From the NCBI GenBank assembly GCA_030762935.1, contig CM060897.1:115602676-115666675 (forward strand): 64,000 bases of DNA, read 5' to 3'. The notes beneath the pieces are model-generated. The model saw nothing but the letters and a program-made list of their open reading frames with translations, did not search any database and was not told the DNA's origin. This DNA is from Hymenopus coronatus. Its lineage: Eukaryota > Arthropoda > Insecta > Mantodea > Hymenopodidae. A program made the translations under genes and the position numbers. This document shows, piece after piece, positions 35,847-45,983 of the stretch (positions are counted from its first letter, which is position 1; the number at the start of each line of letters is the position of its first letter).

Positions 35847-36205
35847 TGTTCCAATTACAAAACTTTCTCTACCTGCACTGCAAACAAACCATTTTTGCAA
35901 ATAATTTTTCTTCTATCTACTTCATGGCAATCTAGATAACCATTACCAGAAATAGTCTTATTATCTTATCACTTAGTTCCTCTTTGGAATGTAGCTAGAA
36001 AGGAAATATGGGGATATATTAGACTAAATTAATCAAATCAGTAAAAAGTTTTGTTATGCGATGATGTTGAAATCCGGTCCTCTTGTCATAGCCAGGAGCA
36101 ACAAAAGAGATAAGAGGCGAATGCGACAGGTTTGAGAAAACTTTAAGTATTTTGCTATGGACCAATAGCAAGGAATATATGGGGAATGGTTAGCGCTAAA
36201 AAATT
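35847..36205 (+). mobile_element. HIN repeat, 5' 350 bp, head-to-tail
   Basis: Begins tgttccaattacaaaacttt directly after the hairpin and A-run of the preceding copy and breaks at aaggaatatatggggaatgg, where another same-strand copy begins. Confidence 0.85.
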
Positions 36206-36531
36206 AAAATTTCTTGTGTGTTCCATTCGAATAGCTTTCTGCAGCTGCTCAAATACAATCTATTCTTACAAAAGAGTATTCTTTATCTACATCATGCTAA
36301 TCGAGATAAACAGCAGATTGTTTTTATTACACGTCTGCTAGTAAGTAGAAGAAAATAAGGGAGTGTATTAGACTATAGCGATAGTCAAATGTTTTAAAAG
36401 CTAGTAGTGTGAAACAATTGAGTCGCGGTTCACTTTTAATGGTCCGTTTGAGTAAAGTTACGTCGCTTAAAAGTGAAATCAATAACCAGGAATATTTCAC
36501 AAAAGGGTTTACTCTACAATAAAAACATATA

Positions 36532-36835
36532 ACTCCATGGCACGACAGCTCACGGGGAACCTTGGCCTACTGCCCGGCCGCTGCGTCCCCCATCTCGGTC
36601 TACTACAGACGTCATGGATGGGGTGCAGTATTGGAGGGTGAGACATGGTCAGCGCCTCGAGCCCCTCCCGGCCGGTTAATGCGGTCCTCACGACCTGGAG
36701 CCGCTACTTCTCCATCAAGTAGCTCCTCAATTGGCCCCCCAGGGACCTCACGAGGCTGAGTGCACCCCGGTCCAGGTCTCCCAGCGGGGGAAAAATCCCC
36801 ACGCCGGTACTGGGGATCGAACCCAGGTCTCCCGC
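36532..36835 (-). mobile_element. GC-rich tRNA-related SINE with 16-bp target duplication
   Basis: 304 bp of GC-rich sequence in AT-rich DNA, flanked by identical acaataaaaacatata at 36516-36531 and 36836-36851. The minus strand starts gcgggagacctgggttcgat, a B-box-like tRNA segment, so the head is at the right. Blocks such as gaggagctacttgat and ggctccaggtcgtgaggacc recall SINEs I associate with polyneopteran insects (memory, unchecked). The flanking duplication proves the insertion postdates the HIN copy. Confidence 0.88.
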
Positions 36836-37083
36836 ACAATAAAAACATATATGACATTAATTTTGTGTTTTAACGAGACTTACATTTTTTTAGTATGATT
36901 TGTGCCTATCTCTTACGGTTTAACCGTTTTTCAAATCCTTAGGTGCCTTTTTTTAAAAAAAAAAAAAACAGAAAGTTTACACATTTTTCCATGTAAATCT
37001 TTATAGTGGGGGGATTTTCTTAAAAAAATTTCGTGTTGCATTCTTGGTATTTAACGGTGTTTTCGTTTTTGAGCTATGCTGTC

Positions 37084-37114
<31 letters not shown>

Positions 37115-37125
37115 GCGCGCGCGCG
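37084..37125. repeat. (CA)n(CG)n microsatellite inside HIN
   Basis: About 14 CA units followed by a pure CG run, at the family's microsatellite position. Confidence 0.93.
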
Positions 37126-37214
37126 ATCGGACCTTTTTATAAAAATGCTTTCTTTTGGACCCAGGGGGCTAAATACTTTGTACGTGCATATGTGATAGAG
37201 AAATTAAAATATGT

Positions 37215-37660
37215 AAATGCCATTACTTGTGTGTTTTAGTGAAATTTCCATAAGGTTTTGTATATCTCTTACGTGTATTTACTATGCTAAAGCCATTCAA
37301 AGTGAAGATAGCTGAACAGAAGTTTCCTAGAGAATTCAGTATATACATTTTATTTTCCATTTAAATATGTTAAATATACGGTGTCTTAATCAAAATCGTT
37401 AGAGGCATTTTTGAGATAATCAAACACTTCCAAAAATCTTCCATGGTAGTTTAGGTTGCGGGGATTTTCCTAAAAGTCTACATGTCCAATCTGTAGAAGA
37501 TAGTCAATTTAAATTCCAAGTGCACTCACGTACCTTTATCTAAAAGTTTTTTGCTTGGAATTAGTGGTGTGTTTGCAGTGAAATCTCGGTATCGAATTTT
37601 CAGGTTGGATATCATATCTTATCTACCTACCGTGTAGGTAGCAAGTAATTGGCAAATAAA
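37215..37660 (+). mobile_element. HIN repeat, 3' half
   Basis: From attacttgtgtgttttagtg to the hairpin-derived end (tatctacctaccgtgtaggt). CA tract lost. Fourth same-strand copy in the run that starts at 33833. Confidence 0.8.
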
Positions 37661-37722
37661 ATAAAAATAGACAGAAGATTGTAAAAGTGCATAAATATAA
37701 ATTTTTAGTGTTATCAAGTAAT

Positions 37723-38007
37723 GTCTGGGGCCCGCATTCGGAGGTTCCCGGCTCGATCCCTTGAGATCAACATTGACCATGGGTTTTTCGTGGTGTTTCC
37801 ACTGTTCTCCAAGGCGAATTTGTTGGGGTGCTGCATCTTCTACTGGGTTTTCTTATCCCCAGTTCTTGTACCCATCACTTCTTTGTCATGCCTCTCAGGA
37901 TTGATGGACCAAGCAACGGAATACTGCGGGATGATGCTGTTTGCTCCCTGTCGTCGTTGTGGATCCACCTTGTTAGAACCTACCTTCGGATTGGCACCCT
38001 TGTAAAT
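37723..38007 (+). mobile_element. Short retroposed element (SINE-like) with 12-bp target duplication
   Basis: Flanked by ttatcaagtaat at 37711-37722 and 38008-38019. The start carries ggttcccggctcgatccctt, resembling a tRNA T-arm/B box. It has no A tail. The two short frames inside (94 and 70 codons) look incidental. Confidence 0.75.
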
Positions 38008-38084
38008 TTATCAAGTAATCCTGAATTTATTCTTAGTTAATTTTATAAAATGTACCTTTTAAATTCTTAGTTTAAATGCTTTCT

Positions 38085-38165
38085 TTCTTTACATAGAACA
38101 TTTTATCGAAATTGCTTATCTTTTTTTCGAAACTGCTCTTAAAGTTTTGAATAAAATACAATAGG
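38085..38165 (-). mobile_element. HIN internal fragment
   Basis: tagaacattttatcgaaatt and ctcttaaagttttgaataaaa match the body segment around 'tctcaaaaatggctctaacg'. It is the target of the TIR element that follows. Confidence 0.55.
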
Positions 38166-38177
38166 TTAAACATAATA

Positions 38178-38710
38178 CCGGGTGGTACAATTGCTCCGTA
38201 TTTGTTGTGTGCAGTTATTCCTTCGTGCGTTAACATAATTGCAGAACTGATCGGGGCTATTTTAAGTTAAAATCTGGCAGTGTAGAGCTGGACGAAGGCA
38301 ACATTTTAGCCCTCACAGTGAACGTGATCCGCTCAAAGTCTCCGCTGACAGCAAGACGTGTAAAGGTCACTCCCATCAGTACTCCACTGCAAGTTTTAAT
38401 TTAAATAGCCCCTTTGAGCTTCTTTTTATAGTGTTTAACTCTGTTACGAAGACGATGACATTGATGTTACATTGCATGAATATGGAGCACCAGTGGAATG
38501 TGATGGCGGGGGAAACCAGAGAATCCAGAGAAAACTCGCCCCTATGCCGCTTTATCCACCATAAATTCCACATGCGGTCGCTTGGGATCGAGCTCGGGCC
38601 CCTAGATGAGAGGGACCTCTTAGTCACGACTCAGCGCCTTTTGCAACTCTTTTGACTTACAAAGAGATATCTGCTGCACACGTCAAATACGGGGCATTTG
38701 GACCACCTGG
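38178..38710. mobile_element. Non-autonomous TIR element (TA target) with nested SINE
   Basis: The left end ccgggtggtacaattgctcc (38178) and the reverse complement of the right end (ccaggtggtccaaatgcccc, ending at 38710) match over about 40 bp, including cgtatttg and gtgtgcag. TA flanks both ends (38176-38177, 38711-38712). No transposase is encoded. A family C SINE copy fills about 38412-38655. Confidence 0.8.
38412..38655 (-). mobile_element. tRNA-derived SINE, family C (diverged)
   Basis: tttttatagtgtttaactct at the left is the tail. atggagcaccagtggaatg, gccgctttatccaccataaa and gtcgcttgggatcgagctcg match 3530-3650. Confidence 0.75.
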
Positions 38711-38729
38711 TATAATAAAATGTATACAA

Positions 38730-39470
38730 GGTCTAGCAAAAACAATTTTTTCTCTTAAATAACTTTTTTGACAGAGGTACATACAGTTACACACCTTCAA
38801 CATAATCACCCCCGTTATTTATAACCTTTGGTCAAATGTTCGGAAGGCGGCGTATAACATCTGCGCGTCTATTTCTGATGATATCCCTTATTGACCGCCC
38901 TGTAGCAGGGATAATACCTCTCTGCTATTGTACTGGATCCCTCGCAGTGGTTCTTTCACTTTGGCAAAGAGATTGTAATCACATGGACTTCTGCTAGATG
39001 AGTACGATCAATGTACCAGAATCTCCCATTACCAGCGGCGCAAGAAGTCCTAGTCATGCAGAATGATGAAATGTCGTCGCTTTCGCCTGAGCCCTGGTGT
39101 TGCAGGAACTTATAGAAGACAGCGTCTCAATAGTTGATGTCTTCGCGGTTCTCCTCGTCTAAAGAAAGTGCGCGCTACACAGAGTGCTATGCTGTGGCGT
39201 ATGACATTGATCGTACTGCATCACGTTACATCACCAAGGGTGACAATAGTGATAATGTTGTTTTTGCCATAGTGAAAGAACCACTGCGAGGGATCCATTA
39301 CGACACCATGCTCTAGGGCGGTCAATACGGGACATCGACAGAAATAGACGTGCAGATGGTATACGAAGCTTTCCGAGCATTTGCCCAAAGGTCATAAACA
39401 ACGGTGGCGATTATATTGAATGTGTATAACTGTAAGTACCTCTGTCAATAAAGTAATTTAGGGAAAAAAA
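38730..39470. pseudogene. Head-to-head pair of mariner-type transposase 3' ends (palindrome)
   Basis: The left arm (about 38740-39115, minus strand) and right arm (about 39125-39455, plus strand) are inverted copies of the same mariner 3' region. Both decode to VKEPLRGI, a marker of the post-catalytic part of mariner transposases. The right arm continues to PKVINNGGDYIE, the typical C-terminus. Both arms end in cgt/gac..gacagaggtac near-terminal sequence and a T/A run. Frames carry stops and shifts. No first-half catalytic region is left. Confidence 0.82.
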
Positions 39471-39564
39471 AATAATACTCATTACTTTTTATCCTGCCCT
39501 TGTAGGTATATTTTTATGGTAATAGTCTGAGAAGTCCACTCGATTAATAAGGAAATTCGTATAG

Positions 39565-39617
39565 TTTTGTATAATTTATATACATTAAGTGATAGACGAA
39601 AATCTAGTTCCCAAAAA
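39565..39617 (-). mobile_element. HIN fragment, left part of a host copy
   Basis: agtgatagacgaaaatctag followed by cccaaaaag corresponds to the segment just left of the internal A-run. The same copy continues at 40504. Confidence 0.65.
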
Positions 39618-40503
39618 GCCTTATGTGTTCCATTCACATGACTTTCTTTACATCTCTGTAACATAGTATTGTTAAAAGGCTTATTCTTCTATCTACGTTA
39701 TACTAATCGTTTAGCAGAAAGGGTCTTATGTATTTGCTTCCTTGGAAGTAGGAGGGAAATAAGGCAGTACTCTTTGCTAAAACGACTGTCAATCTGGTAA
39801 AACCTGGTTGCCATGTCACTGACATTCGTTTCTTTGCATGACCAGGAGTTGAAAAATTCCCGTATAAGAGAAGTTAGTATTTTATAGCTGAAATCAATAA
39901 CAAGGATTATCTCAAAGGTAGTCAACATCACAAAAGCAATGTATGTGACAAATTGTGTTTTAATGAGATCTACATTTTTGTGCAGTAAGCTTTTGTCTAT
40001 CTCTTATGGCTTACTAGCTATACAAAAGTCATCCTGAATAAATAGGTCTTTAGAGACTGTTCCCAAGAAATTCAAAATAAACATTTTATTTGTAATGTAA
40101 ATATCTCTAATATATGATATTTTAATCACAATTAATAGAGCCGTTTTTGAAAAAATTAAAATTTTCAAAAATTTTCCATGTAAAGGATAGTTGGGTGTGA
40201 GCCTTTTTTCTTGAAACTCTTCGAGTCGTATTTTTAGAAGATACTGAACATAAATACCAAATATGATATTTAACGGACTTTTCGTTTTTCAGCTATGCTG
40301 CTCACAGACACACACACGGATATTTTTCTTAAATGCTATTTTTGGATTCAGGGTTTCTCTAAACACACATACGGATATGTATCTTAAAATGCTATTTTTG
40401 GAATCAGGGGGTCTCTAAACATATATTTCCAGTGAAATCTCGGTATCGAATTTTGGGTGCAATACAACATCACTATGTAGATACATAAAATGTGTAGAGA
40501 AAT
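39618..40503 (+). mobile_element. HIN repeat, full length, nested in an opposite-strand HIN
   Basis: 5' end ccttatgtgttccattcaca, full body, CA tract at 40308-40317, a local duplication (about 40310-40430), and hairpin-derived end gtgtagagaaataaaaa. Confidence 0.9.
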
Positions 40504-40610
40504 AAAAATATACCTAGATCTCCATAAATCACATAACTTACTTTATATTACTCTTTTTGTTACGTAAGCCATTTCAGAGATGTCTGTTGTTAATGGTTCT
40601 AATTGTTCAA
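40504..40610 (-). mobile_element. HIN fragment, right part of the host copy
   Basis: tacctagatctccataaatc..cataacttactttatattac matches the tgtagatctcg..cacacaattta segment that directly follows the A-run in intact copies. Confidence 0.65.
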
Positions 40611-41084
40611 TAACTTTTCTTTCTTTTAAATTCCTTTAGCTCTTGTTGCTTCTCGTAATTTCACTAAAGGAATATGAAATATTAAACGTAGTATATAGCA
40701 TACATTTCTTAAATATTTGATTATTTTCTTTGTGTATACATTACAGCTCTAGTAATTTGAGTCTGGCTATTTCGAGTTGGCCTTAACAAAATTGAAATGT
40801 TACATAAACCTGAGTAAAATGATGTTTTTATAGGTTGTCCACAATCACATTTTAAGCACTTTCAAATCTGTTAAATTTTCTTTTAAAATGTCCATACACA
40901 ATACAGGAAAAGCTGTCCCACTTAGGGATTTTCTTCATAAGCACGGAACTGCTACTGCACTTCTATTACAGATTGACAGGTATCCATGTGTACTTTCTTT
41001 GTCGACCCTTCACTAATTAGAACCTCGTAACCCTTAATTGTATACTGCGTATCATCCTTTCAGAAAAAAATAATATATAAGTAC
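40611..41084. other. Unassigned AT-rich DNA
   Basis: No repeat match and no convincing frame. Confidence 0.4.
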
Positions 41085-41221
41085 AGTAATGTGTTTTCTA
41101 AAATTGTTTTCCTGAGGTGTTTTAAAACATGTATTTCCCGTGAAATCTTGCTACCCATTTCTTTTTTGAAATGTAGTATATTCTCTGCATTTTATGTAAA
41201 ACTAAGTGGTAGAGAAAGTAA
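41085..41221 (+). mobile_element. HIN 3'-terminal fragment
   Basis: aaaacatgtatttcccgtga, aaatcttgctaccc and a diverged hairpin ending ggtagagaaagta. Confidence 0.75.
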
Positions 41222-41460
41222 AAACATTGTTCATTATTTTGCATGTGTTTACGAGCATTGTATATGTAGGCAACATGCAACATTTTCTTTGAAAGCTGTT
41301 GAAACGCAGTGTTGGGATTTATGGCAGATTTAAGGTGAGGTTCGTGCTCAAGTGAAGCTCCTCGACTGTTTCCTATGGGAGCGTTATTGTTATACATTAT
41401 CACTCCGTAGATTTCCCGTGACAGCAGCAGGCGTACCAGTTATCAAAACTTCATTTCATT

Positions 41461-41928
41461 TTTACTTTCTCTACTCGTACTATGTACATAAAGTATACAG
41501 AAGGTATTATATTGCATCCAGAAATGCAATACCGAGATTTCACCGGAAATACATGTTTTGAGATTCTGATAATAAAAAAGCATTTGTAAAAAAGGTCCGT
41601 GTGTATGTGTGTCTGTATATCTATAGGCATCATAGCCTCAATGTTGGTAGGTAAGTTTTTTATCTTCCAAGAATGCGACACGAAGATTTTCAAGAAAATC
41701 CCCCTACCCCCAATTACACTCTACATGGAACATTTTTCAAAATGTTTGATTTTCTCAAAAATGGTTCTAACGATATTGATTAAAATATCTTTGTTTAAGA
41801 TATTTGTATGACAAATGAAGCGTATATATTTAATTTACTGTGAGTAGCCTCTCGAAACCTCTTCATTCTGGATGGCTTTTGTATAACTGGCAAACCGTAA
41901 GAGATATACAAAAACTTACTACCAAAAA
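41461..41928 (-). mobile_element. HIN repeat, host copy, left part
   Basis: Hairpin actttctctactcgtactat, gcaataccgagatttcaccg, GT tract at 41599-41613, body to aaaacttactaccaaaaa, where a plus-strand copy is inserted. Continues at 42988. Confidence 0.9.
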
Positions 41929-42987
41929 TCTTATATGTTCCATTAACATGACTTGCTCTACATCTCTACAAAAAAATAATATTAAAAAGCTTATGCTTCT
42001 ATTTACTTCATGCTAATCGAGAAAAATTATCAGTAATATCCTTATTACCTACTTCCTTGTAAGCAGAAGGATAATAAGGGTCTACCATAGGTTAAAGTGA
42101 TGGTAAAAGTTGCTTAGTATGTGACTGAAGTTCCTTTGTTTATATGGACAGGAGTTCACTAATTCCCATATGAGAAAAGTTTAAGTTTTTCAAAGCTGAA
42201 ACCAATAACACAGAATAGCTAAAAAACGATCAAATCCACGAAAAAAATCTATATTACATAAATTGTGTGTTTTAGAGTGCTCTACATGTTTTGTTCTTTA
42301 AGTTTTTGTCCATCTCTTACGGTTTAGTAGTTATACAAAATTCCGTAAAACTCATTCAGAATAAAATAGTCTTCAGAGGCTATTCCCAAAATATTCAAGA
42401 TAAAAATTTTATTTGTCAGGTAAATATCTTTGATATACAATATTTTAATCAAAATCGTTACAGCCATTTTTGAGAAAATCAAATATTTGGAAAAAAAGGG
42501 TAGTTGCGCGTGGGGGATTTTCTTGAGAATCTGCGTGTTGCCTCCTTGGATGATACCAAACCTAAATACCAAGTTTGGCTTTTAACGGCCTTTTCGTTTT
42601 TGAGCTATACTGCCTACACACACACATACATACATACATACGTACATACATACATACATACATACATACATACATACATACATACATACATACATACATA
42701 CATACATACATACATACATACATACATACATACATACATACATACATACATACATACATACATACATACATACATACATACATACATACATACATACATA
42801 CATACATACATACATACATACATACATACATACATACATACAGACGATACACACACGGAAATTTTCTTAATTTTTTTATACCGGGGATCTCAAGACGTGT
42901 ATTTACGGTAAAATCTCGGTATCGAATTTTTGTGTGTATTGCAATACCTTATCTATATACCATGTACATAGTACGTGTAGAGAAAGT
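41929..42987 (+). mobile_element. HIN repeat, full length, with expanded (CATA)n, nested in HIN
   Basis: 5' end tcttatatgttccattaaca at 41929 and hairpin ctatataccatgtacatagt..gtgtagagaaagt ending at 42987. The microsatellite site holds 220 bp of CATA. Both flanks belong to one minus-strand HIN copy. Confidence 0.93.
42623..42842. repeat. (CATA)n microsatellite, about 220 bp
   Basis: About 54 almost perfect units with one cgta variant near the left edge. It begins straight after a residual cacacacaca and ends before cgatacacacacgg, i.e. it grew inside the CA tract of the element. Confidence 0.97.
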
Positions 42988-43370
42988 AAAATGTAGATCT
43001 CATTAAAGCACACACTTTCTGACATATACATTTTTTTGTAGAGTTAATCGTTTTCGAGATATTACGCGTTTTTTTCAATGTTAGCCACTTAAAAAGTACG
43101 GGAAGACATATTTCTTCGCGTTTCTTGTTTGTTTACTCCTGACAAGCAAAGAGATTGGAATTTCAATTGTTTCACATACTGAAAGAGGCTATCGCTTTAG
43201 TCCGTGCATTTTCTTACATCGCTTCTACTTACAAAGAAGATATAACAAGAGTAATTTTGATTATGTTTATCTTGATTAGCATGATGTAGATAACAGAGTA
43301 ATCTTTTGAATAAAAGAGTTGTTTGCCAATCAGCTAGAGGACATCTTGTTAAAGGAAACATTAGATTTTT
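42988..43370 (-). mobile_element. HIN repeat, host copy, right part
   Basis: aaaatgtagatctcattaaa continues the copy broken at 41928 and runs to a diverged 5' end (gctagaggacatcttgttaa). Confidence 0.85.
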
Positions 43371-43377
43371 CTCATAT

Positions 43378-43518
43378 ATTTACAAGGGATCAAGTAATAA
43401 GGCTAATTTCTGCTAATGTTTATCTCGATTATCATGAAATAGATAGAAGAACAAGCTTCTTAACAATAATTTGATTCAGAGATGTAGTAAAAGACATGTG
43501 TATGTAAAACATCAGTTT
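43378..43518 (-). mobile_element. HIN 5'-end fragment
   Basis: atttacaagggatcaagtaa, tgctaatgtttatctcgatt and a family 5' end (acatgtgtatgtaaaacatca). Confidence 0.78.
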
Positions 43519-43632
43519 TTTTCAACAAACATCTCTCACAGGAATCGTGTGTTTTCTAAGCAGCATTACCTCATGACAACTTTGGCATAACTTAAGGGCT
43601 AAACATTTTTGTTCGTCTCAGGTGATAAGAAA

Positions 43633-44479
43633 TTTTATGTGTTCCGCTCACATGAATTTCTCCACATCTGTGTAACAAATTATTTAAAAAAAGAACTTAT
43701 TCTTACATAAACGTCATGCTAATCGAGAAAAACATTAGCAGAAATGCTTTCTTTTAAGTAGAAGGGAAATAATGCAATACACTAGGCTAAAACGACAGTC
43801 TAATATTTTAAAAGCTGGTTGTCATATGGATGAAATCTCTTTCTTTAACATTGACAGGAGTTGACATAGTTCCCCTATATGAGAAGTTCAAATATTTTAA
43901 AACTGAATCCAATAGCAAAGAATATCTCAAAAATAGCCCAGTCCACGAAAAAAGTGTATATAACATAAATCGTATTTTTCAACCAGATCTTCATTTTTGT
44001 ATAGTAGTTTTTTGTCATCTCTTATGGTTCACTAGTTTCCAAAATCCAGCAAAATTCATCCAGATTAAAGAGGTCTTCAGAGAAAATTCAAATCATATAT
44101 TTTATTCGTTGAGTAAATATGTGTAATATACGGTATTTTAATCCAAATGGTTACAGCCATTTTTGAGAAAATAACATTTCTCGAATCTGTTTCCATGTAA
44201 AGGAAGGCTTTGGGGTTGGGGAACTTTCTTCAAAATTGTGATGTTGCACCTTCGTAAGATACTAAACATATATACCGTGTTTGGTATTTTATCCACTTTT
44301 CGTTTTTGAGTTATCGTGTTCAAAGGCACACGGATACACACACATACGGACCTGTTTCTAAAAATGCCTTTTTGGATACAGGGGACTCTAAAGCGTTCTA
44401 TTTCCGGTGAATAGATGTTATGCATGGAATGCACTAGTCTCTCTATACGCTATGTACATAGTATATGCAGAGAAAGTAA
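43633..44479 (+). mobile_element. HIN repeat, full length
   Basis: 5' end ttatgtgttccgctcacatg, body, CA tract at 44334-44345, and hairpin tctctatacgctatgtacat..tatgcagagaaagta. The ttatcgtgttcaaaggcaca variant links it to the 23.4-kb subfamily. Confidence 0.92.
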
Positions 44480-44548
44480 AAACGCTGTCTCATAAATGTT
44501 TGAAGCAGAAATCGTCTCGGACTGGTGCCCAAATAGAATCGCGTGGGA

Positions 44549-45386
44549 GTCTACACGTATTCTGTGCATAGTGTATAGAAAAGGTACTGTATTGCACCCA
44601 AAAGTTTGATACCGAGATCTCGCCGGAAATATGTGTTTTAAGACCGGAATCTAAAAAAAAAGCACTTTTATAAAACGTCCGTATGTGTGTGTGTGTATTT
44701 GTGTGTGTTTGTGTGTGTGTCTGCAGCTCAAAGATGAAAAGGCCAAACTTGATATTTAAGTTTAATATCTTCAAAGGATGCCACACAAAGATTTTCAACA
44801 AAAAATCCCCCCACCCCCTACCACACTTTACATTAACAAAATGTTCCAACATTTTGGTTTTCTCAAAAATGACTATAAAGATTTTGTTTAAAATATTGTA
44901 AACTAGAGATATTTACATGACCAATAAAATGTATATTGATTTTGCTAGAAATTTCCTCTGAAAATATCTTTATTATTCATAAATTTTGCGGAATTCTGCA
45001 TAACTGGTAAACCGTAAAAGAAAGACAAAAATATAAAATGTAGAGTTCGTTAAAACACAATTTATACTACATATCTTGGTGGAGTTTATCATTTTTTATA
45101 TTCCTTCTTATTGGTTTCAGCTATAAAATACTCCTTTTCTCATACGGGAATTTGTCAACTCCTGTCCATACAGAGGAACTTCATCACATAGAAACCAACT
45201 TTTAAAACATTTTACTATAGCTTTAGTGTATGGTACTCTATTATTTCCCTTTTACTTATAAGGAAGCGAGTAATTAGACCATTTTTGCTGATTTTTCTCC
45301 ATTAGCACGAAGTAGATAGAAGGTTTTAACAATAATTTGTTGCGGAGGTGTAGAGAAAGTCATGTGAATTAAACACATCAGAATTT
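44549..45386 (-). mobile_element. HIN repeat, full length
   Basis: Hairpin-derived start ctacacgtattctgtgcata, gcacccaaaagtttgatacc, GT tract at 44687-44719, body, 5' end agaaagtcatgtgaattaaa. Confidence 0.9.
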
Positions 45387-45983
45387 TTATTTTAATAGCT
45401 GCATTTTATTGTATCCAAATGTATTTATTGAGCCATGAATTCGCAACCACTAGTGCTTTCTTTGACTTCAACCAACTATGTTTACAACTGGGACGAATAA
45501 TATTGCATTTTCTCCCAAATCTGTTCAATATTGGTGGAAAGCAAACTATACTCCACTTAGAATGTTTCCACAGCGTCAGATCAACACGCTTGAATAACTG
45601 CACAGGATAATTTAAAAATACTTTTACATTTGAAGATGGATTCCTGACATCGAAACAAGAAAATAGGTTTGTATAAACTATGTTCTAAAACCTTCCTTTT
45701 CTGGTTATCAATTTTTAATGAAAGTCATCCTTATTGTGCTTCCCGGCTTAAACTTAATAACCTTATTTATTTATGCACACATTCATAGAAGGTTTTGACC
45801 CATTTTAGCCTGCAGAATTGGACTCGTGTTGCTATGTCTACTTTTTAACATTTGTCATTTACCAGATGTGTAATACACTCTCCCAGTACTCCTTACAAGT
45901 GCTGTCAATAGAGACTTCATTCAGAACACACTCCCTGACTTACTAGAATATGTGTCTGCAAAAAAGAAGAAACATATTGTTTA
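45387..45983. other. Unassigned DNA
   Basis: Complementary 63- and 65-codon frames lie at 45406-45610; neither has a motif I know. Part of the stretch may be the decayed 5' portion of the transposon that follows. Confidence 0.35.

Larger units (their letters stand above)
36212..37208 (+). mobile_element. HIN repeat carrying a GC-rich SINE
   Basis: 5' end tcttgtgtgttccattcgaa, body, SINE at 36532-36835, body again, (CA)n(CG)n tract at 37084-37125, then a worn hairpin (gtgcatatgtgatagagaaa). Confidence 0.88.

Noticed and set aside
36540..36835. CpG-island promoter
   Set aside because: The GC-rich block is bounded by a perfect 16-bp target duplication and carries a tRNA-like segment, so it is an inserted SINE.
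37721..38040. 94-codon frame as a small protein gene
   Set aside because: Falls inside a retroposed element with target duplication; no start context or similarity I can see.
42504..43006. Open frames of 80-143 codons with Tyr/Val/Cys/Met or His/Thr/Tyr/Ile repeats
   Set aside because: Translations of the (CATA)n array inside a HIN copy; open only because the 4-bp unit contains no stop in those frames.
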